From: Polyangiaceae bacterium
GTDB taxonomy: Bacteria; Myxococcota_A; Polyangia; Polyangiales; Polyangiaceae
Assembly: GCA_019637295.1 (NCBI GenBank)
Contig: JAHBVX010000004.1
Location: forward strand, 62,001-126,000
Direction of reading: 5' to 3'
DNA: 64,000 bases
The position numbers were made by a program, and so were the translations under genes. Of this stretch, positions 17,112 through 25,866 are shown piece by piece. The notes beneath the pieces are model-generated. The model had not been told where the DNA came from. It saw only the letters and a list, made by a program, of their open reading frames with translations, and did not search any database. Positions within the stretch are counted from its first letter, which is position 1. Every line of letters begins with the position of its first letter.

Positions 17112-17855
17112 TCACGGATCGGCACAACAGCGAAAGCCCGTGGAGTAGTCGCGATAGTCCAGGTCGTGACCGTGGGTGTTGTAGTCGCAGCCCTCACCCA
17201 GGGAGCGCGTGTCCAGATAGAAGCCGCCGCGGAACACGCCGCCCCCCTCCGCCGTCCACTCGTGCAAATTGCCGACCATGTCGCTCACGCCGTACTCGTT
17301 CTGACAACGATTGAAGGTGCCCGTCCGGGCGAGGGAGCCGGGCACCTGGTTGAGCCGCTTGTCGTTGAGCGCGGCGTAGTCGAGCCCGCCAGCCCGAGCG
17401 CCGCGCAGGATGCCGATGGGCGAAACGCCGTCGTCGTTGCAGTAGCCGGGGCGGTGCTTGACACCGTAGGGGTAGCGGGTCGGCTGCCGGCCGCGACAGG
17501 CCGCGAGCCACTCGTCCTTGCTGCACAGCCGCTTGCCCGCGCGCTCGCAGGCCCTGGCGGCGACGCGCGCGCTGACGTGCGCTTGGGGGTGCACCCCCGG
17601 GCGGGTGCGCGCGGCGACTTCGACGTCACCGGTAGCGACCTCGAAGGGCGAGTGCGGCCCGAGCTCGTGACCTTGGTCATCCACCAGCACCAGGGACGCC
17701 TCCCAGCGATCGATGCAGAACCGGCCCCCCACCGACGCCATGCCGTCCGGGCAGCCGCCGTCGGCGGCGGCGCTGCCGCCGACCAGGCCCACGCCAGCGA
17801 GCAGCACGACACGAATGGAGCTCACGCTGCTCAGCTTACTGCACGCGTCCGCCAC
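17112..17855 (-). CDS. exported FGE-sulfatase-fold (SUMF1-like) protein
   Basis: 247 residues from GTG 17855, chosen because GGAGGG sits 4 bases upstream; an internal GTG at 17825 would put the signal peptide (IRVVLLAGVGLVGGSAAA) at the very start. Family landmarks: GGRFCIDRWEAS near the N-terminus, ACERAGKRLCSKDEWLAACRG, NEYGVSDMVGNLHEWT and FRGGFYLD at the C-terminal core. The Cys pair that formylglycine-generating enzymes need in the RGGS..C..C region is not there (RGGFYLDTRSLG), so it is a non-catalytic or differently acting member, as is common in myxobacteria. Confidence 0.82.
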   Translation of the reverse strand: MADACSKLSSVSSIRVVLLAGVGLVGGSAAADGGCPDGMASVGGRFCIDRWEASLVLVDDQGHELGPHSPFEVATGDVEVAARTRPGVHPQAHVSARVAARACERAGKRLCSKDEWLAACRGRQPTRYPYGVKHRPGYCNDDGVSPIGILRGARAGGLDYAALNDKRLNQVPGSLARTGTFNRCQNEYGVSDMVGNLHEWTAEGGGVFRGGFYLDTRSLGEGCDYNTHGHDLDYRDYSTGFRCCADP

Positions 17856-17938
17856 CGTCCCTCCACTGCTACACTCACCTACATTGGTGACCCGCTGCGT
17901 CCCTTGCCTGCGTGACGGGGCAGTGCGAAACTGCCGAG

Positions 17939-19273
17939 GTGAAGACGCTTACCTTGGGTTGGGTGATAGGTCCGTTCGCCGCAGTGCTGGCGGTGTACGG
18001 TTGCAGTGCCGGTAGCAGTAGCACCCCAGGCGGCGGCGCCTCGTCGGGCACCGGCGGCAGCGCCGCGAGCGGGACGGGGGCGGACGGCGGCAGCGCCGGA
18101 TCCGGCGCCGGGATCTCGGTCGGCGGCAGCGGGGGCAGCGGCGCGTCCCAGTCGGATGCCAGCGCGTCCGGCGGCAGCAGCGCCAGCGGCCCCGGTGACG
18201 CGGCCATCGACGTCGAGTTCGTCTACGATCCTCCCCTCCATGAGGCGAGCGTCTGTGTGGACGAGACCGCGAGCGCCGATCCGCTCCCGCTCGACATCTA
18301 CTTCATGCTCGACGCGTCGACCAGCATGTCCTCGCCAGCGGGCCTCGGCGCCGCGGGAGACTGCAACGCAGCGCCGCCCTTCGTCCCGTCGGTCAACTCG
18401 CGCTGGTGCAAGGCCGTCAACGCCATCGCGGGCTACGTCTCCAGCCCCCAGGCCGCGGGCAACCGCGCCGCGCTCCAGTATTTTCAGGTGTACAGCGGGC
18501 ACAACTGCAACGGCGCCGCCTATGCGATTCCATCCGTGGGCTTGGGTCAGCTACCCGGAGGCTTCAGCGGCCACGCGCAGACGCTGGTGCAGCAGAACCC
18601 TGGCGGGCTCAACTGGGCCTACCCCTTCAGCGGCACGCCAACCGAAGCCGGGCTGCGCGGGCTCGCGCAGTTCACCGCGGCGAACAAGACACCGGGGCGC
18701 ATCATCATCGGCGTCTTGGTGACGGACGGGCTGCCCGGCGCCTGCAGCACGAGCGACCCGGTGCTGCGCGGCATCGCGCAAGATCACTTCAACGCCACCG
18801 GGATCCACACCTTCATGGTGGGCATCACCGGCGCCAACTTCACCCGGCTGGAGAACTGGGCCAGCTACACCGGCGCCATCACTCACGACGATACCAACGA
18901 CGCCTGCGGCAACTGCAACAACTGCAACTGTCACCACTACAATGTGGGCGACGGATCGCCGGCGGTGTTCATCGCGGCCCTCAACAAGATCCAGCAGGCC
19001 GTGCTCTCGTGCACTTTCCAGGTGCCGGTTCCCGCGCAGGGCGTGCTCAACGCCGACGCGGTGAACGTGGAGTACTACCCGGGTGGACAGCCGCCGCCGC
19101 AGACCTTGCCCAAGGTCGCCAACCAGGCCGCATGCTCCGGCCCCGGCTGGTACTTCGGCTACGACGCGCAGCAGAAGCCCGAGACGATCAACCTCTGCCC
19201 CGCCACCTGCACGACGGTACAGGCGGACACCCAAGGCGAGGTCAAGATCCGCATCGCGTGCCTGGGCTCCTGA
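17939..19273 (+). CDS. von Willebrand factor A-domain lipoprotein
   Basis: 444 residues from GTG 17939, chosen because it places the signal directly at the start (KTLTLGWVIGPFAAVLAVYGC); an in-frame GTG at 17912 is the alternative. Lipidated Cys then a Gly/Ser/Ala spacer to about residue 90. The VWA domain has the MIDAS motif DASTSMS and ITHDDTNDACGNCNNCNC further on, where Cys residues cluster. VWA domains bind protein ligands through a metal; here this would be on the outer surface. Divergent from the FGE-like gene, with 80 bp between starts. Confidence 0.82.
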   Translation: MKTLTLGWVIGPFAAVLAVYGCSAGSSSTPGGGASSGTGGSAASGTGADGGSAGSGAGISVGGSGGSGASQSDASASGGSSASGPGDAAIDVEFVYDPPLHEASVCVDETASADPLPLDIYFMLDASTSMSSPAGLGAAGDCNAAPPFVPSVNSRWCKAVNAIAGYVSSPQAAGNRAALQYFQVYSGHNCNGAAYAIPSVGLGQLPGGFSGHAQTLVQQNPGGLNWAYPFSGTPTEAGLRGLAQFTAANKTPGRIIIGVLVTDGLPGACSTSDPVLRGIAQDHFNATGIHTFMVGITGANFTRLENWASYTGAITHDDTNDACGNCNNCNCHHYNVGDGSPAVFIAALNKIQQAVLSCTFQVPVPAQGVLNADAVNVEYYPGGQPPPQTLPKVANQAACSGPGWYFGYDAQQKPETINLCPATCTTVQADTQGEVKIRIACLGS

Positions 19274-19276
19274 GCC

Positions 19277-20875
19277 TCAGCCCGTCTCGTATTTCAGCAG
19301 CGGCGAGAGGTGCCGCTCGTAGTGGCGCGCGCGCGCCACGGAGCGCGTGTGTACGGGCTGCCGCACCTGCCACTCGCTGACGGTGCGCACCTGCCGCTCG
19401 GCGCGGTGAGATTCGAGGCAGCGCGCATCGAAGTCGAGCCCCACGGCGTCGAGCAGCTCGCGCACCCCCCGCTCGGGCTCCGCGACCAGGGACTCGTAGC
19501 GGACGGTCACGATGCGGAGCGGACAGCTCGCTCGCCAGTGGCGCATCAAGAGGTCGCACTGCCGTGCGTAGCTGCCAATGTCGTCCAGATCGTAGGCGTA
19601 GCCCACGCCGGAGCCGCTGAAGGGGTGCATGTACATGGACAGCCCCGCGTCCATCAGGCTTCGCTGGCAGTGAATGACGGTGCCCCGCGGGAACAGCAGC
19701 GCGAACAAGCCCACGAGCATCACGTGCGAGAGCATCTTGTCGCAGATCCGCAGCACGTCCGGGGGCGCGTCCCGCCCGAGCCGCGCCAAGTACTGCGCAG
19801 CTAGCGCCTGTGCGCTCGGCGCGTCCAGCTCGGCGAGACACTCGGGAAACGGCGTCTTCGTGTGCAGACGGCTGGGCAGGTCCGCCGTCAGGCGAGAGAA
19901 CGTCCTGAGCTCGCCCACACCGTAGGCGCGGGGATGGCTGGCGATGATCTGCTCGACCAACGTGGAGCCCGAGCGCGGGACGCCCACGATCCACACGGGC
20001 GTCGCCGACTCGGACCCGAGGTTCGTCAGTCGCGAGAAGAGGGACGCATCGCACACCCGCGCGATGCGCTCCATGAGCTGCAGCAGGGCGCGGACGTCGA
20101 AGGGCTCGCGTGCGCGATGCAGCGCGTTGGCCTGGCGAAAGTGCTCGAAGGCCTCGTCGTAGGCGCCCACGTCGTCGAGCACCTTGCCCCGGGCAAAGTG
20201 CAGCGCCTCGGTGTCCTCGGGTGAGAGCGTGTCGCCACCGAGCAGCTCGCGAACGCGCACCGCGTCGGGGTCGTCCGCCGAGTCGAAGCGTCGCAGGCGC
20301 GCCAGCCGCAGCCAGGCCAAGCCGAAGCCCGGCCGCAGCCCGATCGCCTGGCGCAAGGCGACCTCCGACTGCTCGCGGGCGCCCCGCGCCGCGTGAACGT
20401 CGGCCAGCCACAGGTGCGCCGTGGGCTCCTTCGGCGCGAGGCGGAGCGCCTCGAGCAACGCCGCCTGCGCAGCACCCACGTCGCCATCTGCGAGGCACGC
20501 TCGGCCGAGGAGCAGCAGCCTGCGCGGGTCCGCGCCGGCGTGCTGCTCGAGCCAGCGTCGCACCTCGTCGACGCGACCCTCGGCCAGCAGCCGCTCGGCG
20601 TCGGCGCCCGAGGCACTCGGCGCCGCGGGCGGCTCCAGTCGCTCCAACTCGCGGCGCAGCTCGGGCGCCGGACTACGCCGGACCGCGCCGCGGTACCAGT
20701 CGAGCGCTTCGGCGAGCTTGCCCGCAGCTCGCAGCGCGTGACCAACGCCCACGAGCGCCTCGACGTGCGAGGGACTCGACGCCAGCACCTCGAGGTACGC
20801 CTGTCGCGCGCGCTCCGCGCGGCCAGCGCGCAGGTGCGTCCGCGCAGCACGGAGCGCCGTCCTCGTTTGCGACAT
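19277..20875 (-). CDS. TPR-sulfotransferase fusion protein
   Basis: 532 residues. The first 240 residues are tetratricopeptide repeats (ARQAYLEVLASSPSHVEALV, ALRLAPKEPTAHLWLADVHAA). The C-terminal 270 residues are a PAPS-dependent sulfotransferase: phosphosulfate-binding loop PRSGSTLVEQIIASHP near residue 295, and the 3'-phosphate motif HCQRSLMDAGLSMYMHPF, close to the CxRxxxDxxLSxY form of the family. It would transfer sulfate to a hydroxyl or tyrosine, with the TPR part choosing the partner. Convergent with the VWA gene (3-bp gap). Confidence 0.87.
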   Translation of the reverse strand: MSQTRTALRAARTHLRAGRAERARQAYLEVLASSPSHVEALVGVGHALRAAGKLAEALDWYRGAVRRSPAPELRRELERLEPPAAPSASGADAERLLAEGRVDEVRRWLEQHAGADPRRLLLLGRACLADGDVGAAQAALLEALRLAPKEPTAHLWLADVHAARGAREQSEVALRQAIGLRPGFGLAWLRLARLRRFDSADDPDAVRVRELLGGDTLSPEDTEALHFARGKVLDDVGAYDEAFEHFRQANALHRAREPFDVRALLQLMERIARVCDASLFSRLTNLGSESATPVWIVGVPRSGSTLVEQIIASHPRAYGVGELRTFSRLTADLPSRLHTKTPFPECLAELDAPSAQALAAQYLARLGRDAPPDVLRICDKMLSHVMLVGLFALLFPRGTVIHCQRSLMDAGLSMYMHPFSGSGVGYAYDLDDIGSYARQCDLLMRHWRASCPLRIVTVRYESLVAEPERGVRELLDAVGLDFDARCLESHRAERQVRTVSEWQVRQPVHTRSVARARHYERHLSPLLKYETG

Positions 20876-20911
20876 ACCTAGCCGCCACCTCGCCGCCGTC
20901 GCATCCCGGAC

Positions 20912-22129
20912 TCAATCACAGGCGACGATCCGCGCCCAGGTCCTGAAGTCTGCGACGTAGGTGACGAGCACGCCGGCGGCCGTCTCGGCGGCAGACACGT
21001 TCGCGAACGCGCTGGCGCGAGCCACTATCTGCGAAGGTCCGAGCCCGCTCGGGCCGAGCGAAGCGATGTGCAGCTCTTGAGGCGCTCGGGGTCGGGCTTG
21101 CTCCGGGCGCGCGTAGACCACTCGAGATCCGCACTTGCCGTGGCTCACGGCGACGGGCGCGGGATCGAGCCCGTTCGGGTACGCGCGCCACACCACCGGC
21201 GCGCCCATGGCCGGCGCCGCTCCGAGCTGGAGCTGAGCCAGACCGAAGCGCGTGATGTCGCGCGCCAGCGGGACGAAAGCGAACACCTGGCCGTCCACCG
21301 TAGCGCCGGTGATCTCGGTCAGCGACTGCGCCGGCCCGGCCACCCACACCACCACGTCCTGCTCGAGCTCTGGCTTGGAGTCTTGGAAGCGCACGCTGCG
21401 GGCATGCACGGGAGTCATGCCCGTTCGCCCCTCCAGACTGAGCACCACCAGCGAGCCCTCGAGCTCGACCATGGACACGCTGGTCGCCGCACTGCCTTCG
21501 GGGGTGACCACCAGCACGCCGTGCCCCTCGATCCAGAGCCGCGCGGTGGGTCCGCCGTCTGCGGTCACTGGCGCGCCCACGAAGCACGCCGCCGCGGGGC
21601 GCCGGCCAGCGAGCGCGGGCAGCGCCGTGACCCGCGTGCCGCTGCGCGCGTCGGCGGCGAGCACCTCCACGCCGCCGGCACCGAGCGGACGCCGGGCGAG
21701 TCTGCCGTTCGAGATGAAGTAGGCGTGACCACCCGCGATGGCCGGGCTGCGCGCGAGCGCGAACTGGTCCGCCGGGGTCTTGACGGGCTCGAGCACTCCC
21801 TTCTTGACGAGCCGTGCGACCGCGATCTCGTCCTGCTTGGTCAGCAAGTACACGCCATCGCTGCCAGCGGCGGACGGCGCGGCGGGGCCGACGTCGCTCA
21901 CCTCCGTGACGAACCCAGGACCGGCGTCGGAGGTCCCCGCGTCCGGCTCGTCGCGCTCGTCCGAGGCAGCCGAGGGCTTGGGCGGCGGCGCCGCCGACGC
22001 CGCGGGGGCAGACGCCGGAGCTGGCGCCGAGGCGCTGGGAACGGCCGGCTTGGGCTTGTCGCGCTCGCAGCCCGCGGCCCCAATCCCGACCGCGACGACC
22101 AGGGCGAGCGAGAGCGTTTCGTGCGCCAT
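20912..22129 (-). CDS. putative lipoprotein, beta-propeller-like
   Basis: 405 residues from ATG 22129, where a signal begins (ETLSLALVVAVGIGAAGC, lipidated Cys about 21); the frame upstream is spurious. A Pro/Ala linker to about residue 70 precedes a beta-rich domain with repeated units (DGVYLLTKQDEIAVARLVK, GGHAYFISNGRLARRPLG, TVDGQVFAFVPLARD, GVLVTYVADFRTW). No catalytic motif. Divergent from the gene at 22232 with a 102-bp shared upstream region. Confidence 0.65.
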   Translation of the reverse strand: MAHETLSLALVVAVGIGAAGCERDKPKPAVPSASAPAPASAPAASAAPPPKPSAASDERDEPDAGTSDAGPGFVTEVSDVGPAAPSAAGSDGVYLLTKQDEIAVARLVKKGVLEPVKTPADQFALARSPAIAGGHAYFISNGRLARRPLGAGGVEVLAADARSGTRVTALPALAGRRPAAACFVGAPVTADGGPTARLWIEGHGVLVVTPEGSAATSVSMVELEGSLVVLSLEGRTGMTPVHARSVRFQDSKPELEQDVVVWVAGPAQSLTEITGATVDGQVFAFVPLARDITRFGLAQLQLGAAPAMGAPVVWRAYPNGLDPAPVAVSHGKCGSRVVYARPEQARPRAPQELHIASLGPSGLGPSQIVARASAFANVSAAETAAGVLVTYVADFRTWARIVACD

Positions 22130-22231
22130 GGGTCCGCTTTTGCCACAGGGGCAGAGCGGCGTCCCCTCCCCCGTGCGCCGGCTGGTGGGCCGCGTTTGAT
22201 TTCCGCCGCCATCCTGGTAAGTGGCCTGGCC

Positions 22232-22834
22232 ATGACGTGGCGCGCCGGAGCCGTCGGGGCACTCACCACCGTGCTGGTCGGATGCGCGGCCCGCTGCCCG
22301 GAGCCAACCGCGCCCCCCGCCGGCGCCACGGCTGCGGCCGGGGACCACGGGGCAGGCGCCGCCGCCCCCGAAGCGAGCGCAGCGCAGCAGCACGCCGGCT
22401 CCGAGCACACCGTGACGGAAGCCACACCACCAGCCGCGCCGTCCGTCGCCGCGGAGCCTGCCCCGCCACCCGCGCCGCCTGCCGCTGGCAGCCTGCCCGA
22501 GGTGCTGATCGAGAACGTCGGGTTGCACATCGGCGGCGGCCCGAACGACGACGCGACCAAGGCGCCCTTCAAGGCCGCCATCGAGAAGCGCTTCGATGAC
22601 TTTCGTCGCTGCTACGTGCACGCAGAGGATCCCCGGAAAGGGGGCACCTTCGGCGTGGATCTGCGGATCGGTCGCGAGGGAGGGAGGGCGCAGGTGCAGC
22701 AGCCGCGCACGGGGATGAAGGGCACCGAGCTGCGCGCCTGCCTGGTTCGCGCCTTCGAGAGCGTGGAGTTCGCTCGCCCGGCGCGAGGACCCACGATGAT
22801 CAGCTACTCGCTGCGTTTCACGCTGGAAGGATGA
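22232..22834 (+). CDS. lipoprotein with AgmX/PglI-type C-terminal domain
   Basis: 200 residues from ATG 22232. Signal ends TTVLVGC, then an Ala/Pro linker to about residue 90. The last 105 residues (AAIEKRFDDFRRCYVHAED, GGTFGVDLRIGREGGRA, ELRACLVRAFESVEFARP) match the pattern of the small C-terminal domain found in myxobacterial AgmX/PglI and many lipoproteins: a Cys in a helix (RRCY), then a strand, then a second Cys helix. Role unknown. Stops 3 bp before the pyrophosphatase start, same strand. Confidence 0.7.
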   Translation: MTWRAGAVGALTTVLVGCAARCPEPTAPPAGATAAAGDHGAGAAAPEASAAQQHAGSEHTVTEATPPAAPSVAAEPAPPPAPPAAGSLPEVLIENVGLHIGGGPNDDATKAPFKAAIEKRFDDFRRCYVHAEDPRKGGTFGVDLRIGREGGRAQVQQPRTGMKGTELRACLVRAFESVEFARPARGPTMISYSLRFTLEG

Positions 22835-22837
22835 CGC

Positions 22838-23389
22838 ATGGTGCACGCCTGGCACGATCTACCGAGCAAGCCACAGTCCCCGGACAACGCCGTCAACGCG
22901 GTGATTGAGATCCCCCGCGGGTCCAAGGTCAAGTACGAGCTCGACAAGCCCTCCGGGCTGATGCGCGTGGACCGAGTGCTGCACAGCTCGGTGCACTACC
23001 CCGCCAACTACGGGTTCATCCCTCGCTCCTACTGCGACGACGGTGATCCGCTCGACATCTTGGTGCTATGCAGCGAGTCCGTCGCGCCCATGAGCATCAT
23101 CGTGGGTCGCCCCATCGGCATGGTGCGCATGGTGGACAGCGGCAAGGCCGACGACAAGATCATCGCCGTGCACGCGCACGATCCCGCGTTCGACGAGGTG
23201 AGCGACATCACCAACCTGCCTCGCCACGTGGCGCGAGAGATCCACCGCTTCTTCAAGGACTACAAGGTCCTCGAGGCCAAGGACGTGATCGTGGACGAGC
23301 CCCTCGGCCGAGCGGAGGCCGAGGTCATCGTCACCGCCGCCCTGGAGCTCTACCGCACGGAAGAGAGCCGCCTGCGCGGCTGGGGTTGA
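22838..23389 (+). CDS. ppa: inorganic pyrophosphatase, family I
   Basis: 183 residues, normal for the soluble family I enzyme that splits PPi to phosphate in the cytoplasm and pulls biosynthesis forward. The signature CDDGDPLDILVL with its Mg-binding Asp residues is complete, as are IEIPRGSKVKYELDK, YPANYGFIPRS and ADDKIIAV. Starts 3 bp after the lipoprotein gene, so the two probably share a transcript. Confidence 0.94.
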   Translation: MVHAWHDLPSKPQSPDNAVNAVIEIPRGSKVKYELDKPSGLMRVDRVLHSSVHYPANYGFIPRSYCDDGDPLDILVLCSESVAPMSIIVGRPIGMVRMVDSGKADDKIIAVHAHDPAFDEVSDITNLPRHVAREIHRFFKDYKVLEAKDVIVDEPLGRAEAEVIVTAALELYRTEESRLRGWG

Positions 23390-23502
23390 GCCGCTCCGAG
23401 AGCCGCGTCGGGCGCGTTGGCAGCGCAGTTGGCCCGCTGCCGTGCGCGGAGTAGATTCGCCGCTGGCGCACGTGGATTGGCGTCGAGACGGGAGCTGGGT
23501 CC

Positions 23503-23943
23503 ATGGCGAAGGTCTGCGTGCAGTGCGACAAGAAGATGGGGCTGTTCTCCAAGACGATCGACGGCGTGTTCTGCTCCTATGAGTGTCGCACGGCGAGTCG
23601 CGAGGCGATCGCCGCGAACGAGCGGCGCGCGCAGGACCGCAAGATCGAGGCCGAGCACGCCGCGCGCGACGCAGCCGCCGCCACGGCCGCGGCTGACGCG
23701 GAGGCCAAGGCGGCCGCCGCGCGCCTGCGCACCTGCCCCAAGTGCAGCGCCGAGTGGCGCTTCGTCGCCGGCGGCGGCGAAGGGGGCGCTCATCGCGGCG
23801 AGTGTCCCAAGTGCGGGTTCGCAGCCTCGTTCTCGGACATCGAGCGCTGCCCGACCTGCACCAGCGTCTCGCTGCTGGTGGAGGCGACCGGCGCACGCTG
23901 TCCGCGCTGCAAGCATCGCGAGTCACGCGATACGCGCGCGTGA
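23503..23943 (+). CDS. double zinc-ribbon protein with coiled-coil spacer
   Basis: 146 residues. An N-terminal Cys set (VCVQCDKKMG ... FCSYECRT) is separated by an Ala/Glu/Lys-rich helix (about 35-70) from two C-terminal CxxC pairs (TCPKCSAEW, GECPKCGF) and a further set (RCPTCTS, RCPRCKH), so up to three zinc ribbons. Such proteins often touch nucleic acid or act as scaffolds, but no specific family was recognised. Confidence 0.65.
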   Translation: MAKVCVQCDKKMGLFSKTIDGVFCSYECRTASREAIAANERRAQDRKIEAEHAARDAAAATAAADAEAKAAAARLRTCPKCSAEWRFVAGGGEGGAHRGECPKCGFAASFSDIERCPTCTSVSLLVEATGARCPRCKHRESRDTRA

Positions 23944-23970
23944 CGCGGCCAGCTCGCGGTTGGAGCCGAC

Positions 23971-25710
23971 TCACCACCAAGGCGGCTTGCAGCCCGCGGC
24001 CTTGGCGCGATCCCAGGCCTGCAACTGCTCGGCGGCGGGCAAGCTGGCGATCGCCAGCGCAGCGCGCGGGTAGGCCAGCTCCGCGTCTCGGCGGGACTGC
24101 TCGAGCGCGACGGTGAGCGACGCCACCTGAGTGTCCTGACACTGGGTCACGCCGAAGAAGCAGCCAAGCAGCGTGCGCGAGGTGGACTCGTGCGCGTGGA
24201 TCGACTCGCCGCAACGCGCCCGCGTCGTCTCTACCTCCGAGACGAGTCGCTCCATCTCCCGCGTGCTCGGCTTCAGCCGCGCGAGCAGCGCCGTCCGTCC
24301 CTCGAAGGCCTCACGGTACGCGGCCAAGGACCTCGGGAGCATGTCGTCGAAGGGGACGCTCGCGGCCGCCGTGCTGTTGCCCACGCTCACGTTGCCCTCC
24401 GTCGTCACATCCGCCAGCACCAGCGTCCGGGCGCGGTGTAGCGCGGGCACGAGCCGGCGCGGCTCCAGATCCGGTCGCAGCGCGCGTTGCTTGGCCTCGC
24501 CAAGCGCGCGAAACAGGGGCACGAGCTCGCCGTCCTTCGCTCGCAGCGCCGCGTCGTACGCGGCCGAGTGGATCAGCTCGTCCAGGTTCGCGCGGGTTGC
24601 CTCCAGGAAGGCAGCCACCGCGGGCGCCGAGCGACCCGCCTGCGTGGAGAGCGCGATGGCGCCATCCAGGGCCCGTTCGTACGCGGGCAGCGAGGCCGCG
24701 TAGCGCGCGCCGACCTCTCCCGCGAGCGCCAGCGCGGGGAACCACCGCCGATAGCTGGCTGCGGTCAGATGAGGCACGCGACCGAGATGCACGAAGGAGC
24801 CACCCTCCGTGTCGAACCGCTTCGCGAGCAGCAGGTCTTCCTGGCACGACTGGCGTGCGGCGGCGTAAGCCTCGAGCCCGCCGCTCGGACGGGCGCCGCA
24901 GATCATGAGCACCGCGCCGCTGTTGTCCTCCAGCGGCAGCGGCGTATGGGTGGGCTCCAGCGGCTCGCCTCCGGGCTGCACCGGCATGGGTGGCGGAGTC
25001 TGCCCCGCGCCGACGCGCACGGCGAGCTCGGTGATGGCGGCGTGCAGCGGCGGGAGCTTCCCGGCCGGCAGGCAGCGCCCGCGGTATCGCTCGAGGACGG
25101 GCAGCGCATCTTGGCACTGGAACTGCTGCGCGCACTGGGCATGCGCGCGCACCTCCGCCAGCATGTCGCCGCAGCCGCGGGCGTCCAGCTTGATGGCATC
25201 TCCGTGCTTTCGAGTCGCGGCCACCTCGAGCATGCGCACGACCAACGGCGTCGCCCACTCGGAGCACTGCGTCGCCCAGTCCTGCAGAAACGTGGCGCAA
25301 TCGTCTCGATCGCCGCAGCCGTGGCGAAGGATGGGCGCCACCTGCGACTCACAGGGCAGAGCCGCGGCGGACGCCTTCTGACTCATCGCTCGCTCCTGTC
25401 GAGCGATGTCCTCCGCGCCACCCGAGTCCAGCTTCTGGCAGACGTTGAGCCAGTCCTTCGCCAGCGCCGCGCCATGACGGCAGAGCGAGCCCTTGCAGCT
25501 CTGCTCGTCCGCGATCTGCGTAGCCACGATCGCGCACTCGTCTCGTCGCCCACCCCGAGTCCCTTCGGTGACGAAGAGCCACTCCGCGCTCTCGGGCTGC
25601 GGGCCGAGCGCGTCCAGCGGCGCCGCGGTCTTCGGCGCTGGCCCGCCGCCGCCCCCGCACGACAGAAGCCCAAGTGTCCCCAAGTGAAGAACGAAGCTGG
25701 CGCGACGCAT
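23971..25710 (-). CDS. large putative lipoprotein, helical, unknown function
   Basis: 579 residues. Signal ends LGLLSC followed by a GGGGG run, giving a lipidated Cys at about 18. The rest is mostly alpha-helical with many Cys spread along it (DECAIVATQ, KGSLCRHG, HGCGDRDDCATF, HAQCAQQFQCQDA, TRARCGESIH, GCFFGVTQCQD). No catalytic or repeat signature recognised. Its start faces the Ser/Thr kinase gene across 155 bp, so they may share a regulatory region. Confidence 0.6.
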   Translation of the reverse strand: MRRASFVLHLGTLGLLSCGGGGGPAPKTAAPLDALGPQPESAEWLFVTEGTRGGRRDECAIVATQIADEQSCKGSLCRHGAALAKDWLNVCQKLDSGGAEDIARQERAMSQKASAAALPCESQVAPILRHGCGDRDDCATFLQDWATQCSEWATPLVVRMLEVAATRKHGDAIKLDARGCGDMLAEVRAHAQCAQQFQCQDALPVLERYRGRCLPAGKLPPLHAAITELAVRVGAGQTPPPMPVQPGGEPLEPTHTPLPLEDNSGAVLMICGARPSGGLEAYAAARQSCQEDLLLAKRFDTEGGSFVHLGRVPHLTAASYRRWFPALALAGEVGARYAASLPAYERALDGAIALSTQAGRSAPAVAAFLEATRANLDELIHSAAYDAALRAKDGELVPLFRALGEAKQRALRPDLEPRRLVPALHRARTLVLADVTTEGNVSVGNSTAAASVPFDDMLPRSLAAYREAFEGRTALLARLKPSTREMERLVSEVETTRARCGESIHAHESTSRTLLGCFFGVTQCQDTQVASLTVALEQSRRDAELAYPRAALAIASLPAAEQLQAWDRAKAAGCKPPWW

Positions 25711-25866
25711 GACTGACCCCTGCTCGAAACGGCCGTCTTATGGTTGGTCGCGGGTGAAACGCAAGCCCTGACGACGAGTTGGCTCGCATCCAGGGGGCCC
25801 GATGGCTGCCGAATGCAGGCCTTGATGCCTTTACGGTGCGGGAACGTTCTGGGATCCTCGCGCGTG